Source: Candidatus Ozemibacter sibiricus (GTDB lineage: Bacteria > Muiribacteriota > Ozemobacteria > Ozemobacterales > Ozemobacteraceae). From it: a DNA stretch of 64,000 nt. The translations under genes were made by a program, and so were the position numbers. Under the pieces are notes generated by a model. The model did no database searches, was not told the DNA's origin, and was given only the letters and a program-made list of their open reading frames with translations. The stretch spans positions 1 through 64,000 of the forward strand of contig QOQW01000019.1 in NCBI GenBank assembly GCA_003327425.1. Reading direction: 5' to 3'. Shown here one piece after another: positions 60,780 to 64,000 of the stretch (position 1 is its first letter; each line of letters opens with the position of its first letter).

Positions 60780-63664
60780 CCACCCCTGCCGCCGCCACCT
60801 ACCGATCCGGCTTCGGCCCGCTCCTGCTGTTGTTCCTGGGCATCCCTCTGCTGCTGCTGTCGATCATCGGCACCCACACCCTCGGCCGCTTCACGGAACA
60901 CACCGTCCGCGAGCGGCAGGCCGCCCTCGACCACCTTTTGGATCAAGGCGTCGCCCAGTCCTCGACGTCCTGGTACGTCCTGCGCCGGCTCAATGCCTTG
61001 TCCCGCCTCATCCGCCGCCATGGCGCCGATCATCCCCTGGTGGAGCGGGCCTTCCAGCGGCTGGGCACCCGCTGGCAGCTGCCCTGCACGGTCTATGTCT
61101 ACCGCCATCGCGACCTCCTCCGCACCTTCCCCGCCGAGGCCGGCCACCGGTCGACCTTTGCCCGTCTTCTGCACGATCTCACCCTCACGGGCGACGATTT
61201 CATCCAGGCCCAGCGGCATCACAACCAGGCGCTTCTCGACCTCTTCGGGCCCGGCAACCGGCTCGAGCTGCTCCTGCGGTTCAAAGGCAAGCTGCGACGG
61301 TTCACGCGGGGCGACACCCGCGGCGCTTATCTCATCCAGGAGTTCCCCGACGGCTGGGGGTTCTTCTTCATTCTGCCCCGCATTCCTCCCTTCGCCACGC
61401 GCTTCCCCCTCGTCCGCCCCCTCACCTCCCCCGCGCTGGGCGCCGCCGTGCCTGGCGAGGACTTCTGGCTCCCGCCGGCCGGCACCGACGCCGACCGCAT
61501 GCGCGTCGCCCTCCAGCGCACCATCGAAGAAGGACGCACCCAGGTTCAGCACGATGGCATGGAATGGGTCTTCTGCCAGAACCGCGAAGGCATCGTCTGG
61601 TGCGCCGCCCTCCCCCTGCCTCGGTCGCCGATCGGCGGCCGGGCCGGCCTGCTGGTCACGCTCGGCTACCTGCTGGCCGGCCTGTGCTTCGCCCTGTTCA
61701 CCCTCTCCCAGACCGGATCGGCCTGGGGCCACGCCGTGACCGATCGCCTCGAGGCCCTCGGCATCCGCTTCCGCCTCGGCCTGCTGTTCGCCATGGCCAC
61801 CATTCTGCCGCTCGGCATCGCCATCCTCCTCGGCTCCATCGGTCTCATGGACCGCCGCGAACTCCTCGTCGCCGAGGCCGGGCGCACCGGCCTGGCCAGG
61901 CTTTCCCAGGTCGAGCAGGGCTATGGGGCCCGCATCGAAGCTTTTCGCCAGGTGGCCGCCGCTTTGCGCGAGTCGCCTTTCGTCAAGTACCTGCAGCTCG
62001 AACCCCTCGCTCGCCTCGTGAACCGGCTCATTCGGGCCAATGCCATCCAGCGGTTCGAAATCCGCGACCCGCTCGGAGCCACGTTGTTCACGACGGACGA
62101 TCGCGAAGTGCACGGCGTCACCCAGGCCACCGATCTGTTCAGTCGCGCCGCCATCCGACGGGAAGCCCCCAACCGCCTGGGACGGGCGGCCGACAAGGTG
62201 TCGGCCGAGGAAGTCATGGCCGAAGGCTTCCTGTCCCGCGACGATGTCGGCCTCTCGGCGGTGCTGCGCCAGCCCAAGACCGTGCTGACCTTCCGCATGG
62301 GAACCAGCCCCGCCCTCTGGTACTGGGACACCTACCCCGAACTGGCCACCGGGCCATGCTTCCTGGCTGTCACGCACCAGCTCGAGTGGGTCTACGAAGG
62401 CTACATCCGACAGGCCTTCGGGGTGAGCCTGCCGCCGGAGGCCATTCCTTCCCGACTGGCGATCGAAGTGGGCTTCGAGTCGGCCAATTTCCGCACCCGC
62501 CCCCGCCTGCAGGGCGCCGGCTGGCTCCCGCTCCTGCACGCCGCCGCCCGCAGCCAGGAAACCGGCCGCGTCCTCTTCCGCGAACTCGACCTGCCCTCCG
62601 GCCGGTTCTGGGTCACGCTCAAGCCCGAACTCACCCTCGGCATGTTCGTCTTCGCCGAACTCGTCCCGGTCGCCTCCCGACTGGCCACCCTCGCCCCCAT
62701 CCGCTGGCGGCTCCTGGCCACCAGCCTGCTCGCCCTGCTCGTCGCCTTCCTGGGGGCCACCCTGATCTCCTCGTTCTTCATGCAACCCATCGCCGACCTC
62801 GGCGAAGGCATCGCCGCCATCCGCCAGCGCGACGCCAGCTTCCGCATCCCGCGCCGGCGCCCCGACGAGTTCGGCCTCCTCGCCGATGCCTTCAACAACC
62901 TTTTGAGCGAACTCAAAGAGCTGGAATACGGCCGCATCGTCCAGGAAAGCCTGCTCCCCGCCGATCCGCCATCCCCCCCCGGCTGGGGCATCGCCTGCCA
63001 CCGCATTCCCGCCACCGACCTGGCGGGCGACTACCACGACGTCTTCGCCCTCGGCGACGGCCGCTGGGCCCTCATCATGGGCGACGTCACCGGCCATGGC
63101 ATCTCGGCCGCCCTCGCCATGGCCATGGCCAAGGCCACCGTCGACTACCAGTCCCTCACCGGCTGGACCGTCCCCAGCCAGGTCATGGACCAGCTCAACC
63201 GCCTCTTCTACCGCGAACTGAAGCCGCGCCAGAAGTTCATGACCATGACCTACGTCGTGCTCGACCCCGAATCCGGCGAGTTCCTGGCCGAGAACGCCGG
63301 CCACCCCTACCCCTTGATCTACCGGGCCCAGACGCGCACGGTCGGCGAACTGCCCCTCCCCTCGATGCCGCTCGGCGCCCGCAAGATCCGCAAAGCCGCC
63401 CCCCAGATCGGCCGGCTCGACCCCGGCGACGCCTTGCTGCTCTATTCCGACGGCATGGTCGAATGCCCCGATCCGCAGGGGAACCCCTTCACCTACCCGC
63501 GGTTCTACGCGCTGTTCGAACGCCTGATGCGGGAACGGCGACCGCTTCCCGACGCGCTGGCCGCCATGGAGGCCGCCCTGCGAGCGCACCAGGGGCCCGG
63601 GCCCTTCCCCGACGATGTCACGCTGCTGCTCCTGCGCCGGGACCCAGCTTCCCCGGCCGCCTGA
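60776..63664 (+). CDS. second membrane-bound SpoIIE-type PP2C phosphatase
   Basis: 962 residues starting at a GTG within a GTGA overlap. The domain order repeats that of the previous gene: N-terminal helix (LLLLFLGIPLLLLSIIG), sensory part, central helix cluster (LLVTLGYLLAGLCFALF and LGLLFAMATILPLGIAILLG), second sensory part, helix (LATSLLALLVAFLGATLISSF), HAMP-like linker, and SpoIIE domain. Catalytic motifs are TDLAGDYHDVF, GDVTGHGISAALAMAMA, LLYSDGMVECPD and PDDVTLLLL. The two proteins are clear paralogues but far diverged in the sensor parts, so they probably respond to different signals. No anti-sigma or STAS partner is in the window. Confidence 0.9.
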   Translation: MTTPAAATYRSGFGPLLLLFLGIPLLLLSIIGTHTLGRFTEHTVRERQAALDHLLDQGVAQSSTSWYVLRRLNALSRLIRRHGADHPLVERAFQRLGTRWQLPCTVYVYRHRDLLRTFPAEAGHRSTFARLLHDLTLTGDDFIQAQRHHNQALLDLFGPGNRLELLLRFKGKLRRFTRGDTRGAYLIQEFPDGWGFFFILPRIPPFATRFPLVRPLTSPALGAAVPGEDFWLPPAGTDADRMRVALQRTIEEGRTQVQHDGMEWVFCQNREGIVWCAALPLPRSPIGGRAGLLVTLGYLLAGLCFALFTLSQTGSAWGHAVTDRLEALGIRFRLGLLFAMATILPLGIAILLGSIGLMDRRELLVAEAGRTGLARLSQVEQGYGARIEAFRQVAAALRESPFVKYLQLEPLARLVNRLIRANAIQRFEIRDPLGATLFTTDDREVHGVTQATDLFSRAAIRREAPNRLGRAADKVSAEEVMAEGFLSRDDVGLSAVLRQPKTVLTFRMGTSPALWYWDTYPELATGPCFLAVTHQLEWVYEGYIRQAFGVSLPPEAIPSRLAIEVGFESANFRTRPRLQGAGWLPLLHAAARSQETGRVLFRELDLPSGRFWVTLKPELTLGMFVFAELVPVASRLATLAPIRWRLLATSLLALLVAFLGATLISSFFMQPIADLGEGIAAIRQRDASFRIPRRRPDEFGLLADAFNNLLSELKELEYGRIVQESLLPADPPSPPGWGIACHRIPATDLAGDYHDVFALGDGRWALIMGDVTGHGISAALAMAMAKATVDYQSLTGWTVPSQVMDQLNRLFYRELKPRQKFMTMTYVVLDPESGEFLAENAGHPYPLIYRAQTRTVGELPLPSMPLGARKIRKAAPQIGRLDPGDALLLYSDGMVECPDPQGNPFTYPRFYALFERLMRERRPLPDALAAMEAALRAHQGPGPFPDDVTLLLLRRDPASPAA

Positions 63665-63668
63665 CCGC

Positions 63669-63702
63669 GGGCCGCGCCGCGCCCCCTCAGCCGCCGCGGC
63701 CC
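63669..63702. terminator. possible bidirectional terminator between phosphatase and transporter
   Basis: GGGCCGCG and CGCGGCCC form an 8-bp GC stem with an 18-nt loop, five bases after the phosphatase stop and just before the transporter's stop. No T-tract is present. Confidence 0.35.
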
Positions 63703-63704
63703 CC

Positions 63705-64000
63705 TCAGCCCAGGATTTCCACGACCGTCGCCCCCAGCAGGACGAGGTCGAGCACCGTCAACACCGCCACGCACACCCACGAGAACCGGCTCAGCCACGG
63801 GCCGTTGGCATGGTCTCCGAGCAGTTGCCGATCATCGCCCAGTTTCACCAGATAGTACAAGAATGGCGGCAGGATCAGGCCCTGGGCGAATTGCGAGGCC
63901 CGCATCACCATCAAATAGAGGAAATCAACCCCGGGGAGCAGCACCAACCCGGCCCCCAGCACCAGCAAGGCGATGAAGATCCCGTAGAAGAACGGGGCTT
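63705..64000 (-). CDS. Nramp-family metal transporter, C-terminal fragment
   Basis: The frame is open from the window edge to the stop, about 97 residues (APFFYGIFIALLVLGAGLVLLPG...). Three hydrophobic helices are visible, and LILPPFLYYLVKLGDDRQLLGDHANG matches the Nramp end, where a helix is followed by a short NDRRLMG-like cytoplasmic loop and a last helix. Nramp proteins import divalent metals such as Mn2+ or Fe2+ with protons; related Mg2+-type or unclassified members also exist. The N-terminal two-thirds lies outside the window, so metal-binding residues cannot be checked. Confidence 0.7.
   Translation of the reverse strand, partial: APFFYGIFIALLVLGAGLVLLPGVDFLYLMVMRASQFAQGLILPPFLYYLVKLGDDRQLLGDHANGPWLSRFSWVCVAVLTVLDLVLLGATVVEILG

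Noticed and set aside
1-64000. tRNA, rRNA, riboswitch, insertion sequence, integrase or CRISPR array
   Set aside because: I looked through the gaps between genes and found no cloverleaf, transposase, integrase or repeat-spacer pattern; a covariance-model search could still find small RNAs.

Overview
The window is about 64 kb of GC-rich bacterial chromosome carrying 33 protein genes I can support and no rRNA, tRNA or CRISPR array that I could recognise. Lipoprotein signal peptides, a prepilin-like leader, many secreted proteins, metal-dependent M16 peptidases and several STAND/TPR/HEAT/SpoIIE signalling proteins suggest a Gram-negative-type, environmentally sensing bacterium from a poorly characterised lineage. 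The gene style resembles Candidatus Riflebacteria/Ozemobacteria or another deep-branching phylum, but no marker gene here settles this and the placement is a guess.

Region by region: (1) 1-5.3 kb, minus strand: a DNA-defence fragment with a DUF1156-type adenine methylase (running off the left edge) and a SNF2/DUF3883 helicase whose last codons are displaced by a single-base frameshift. (2) 5.8-7.2 kb, minus: a metallo-beta-lactamase-fold hydrolase and a small unknown protein. (3) 7.4-21.3 kb, plus: a peptidase pair of the M16 family (one catalytic, one without the zinc motif), then five genes joined by ATGA overlaps: a DUF4062-like/STAND ATPase with a 15-unit TPR ladder, a membrane-anchored HEAT protein, and three single-span proteins that look like degenerate minor pilins. 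(4) 21.4-26.4 kb, minus: a large Ig-like lipoprotein and a TPR lipoprotein/secreted protein. (5) 26.6-30.9 kb, plus: a 1023-aa secreted unknown and a cytoplasmic unknown. (6) 31-40.5 kb, minus: a 2983-aa secreted repeat protein preceded by a small membrane protein. (7) 40.8-46.2 kb, plus: a remnant of an M20 peptidase, then sbcD-sbcC. (8) 46.4-47 kb: a nitroreductase. (9) 47.4-50.7 kb, plus: a secreted peptidylarginine-deiminase-like protein, a clostripain-family protease and a small unknown. (10) 50.9-53.1 kb: a Cys-rich zinc-ribbon protein, a small gene/nucleotidyltransferase (AbiEii-like) pair and a PPP-type phosphatase. (11) 57.7-53.2 kb, minus: a five-gene operon DUF1015 - zinc ribbon - unknown - zinc-ribbon/SUMF1 fusion - TPR behind a good sigma70-type promoter. 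(12) 57.9-63.7 kb, plus: two overlapping membrane-bound SpoIIE-type phosphatases, followed by the end of a convergent Nramp-like transporter.

The points most worth following up are the deiminase/Arg-protease pair at 47.4-50.1 kb (it recalls the PPAD/gingipain partnership, but with a eukaryote-type PAD catalytic domain), the STAND-HEAT-minor-pilin operon at 10.8-21.3 kb, the frameshifted helicase in the defence fragment, the giant protein with a repeated calcium-loop-like motif, and three genes whose -10 boxes imply leaderless transcripts.
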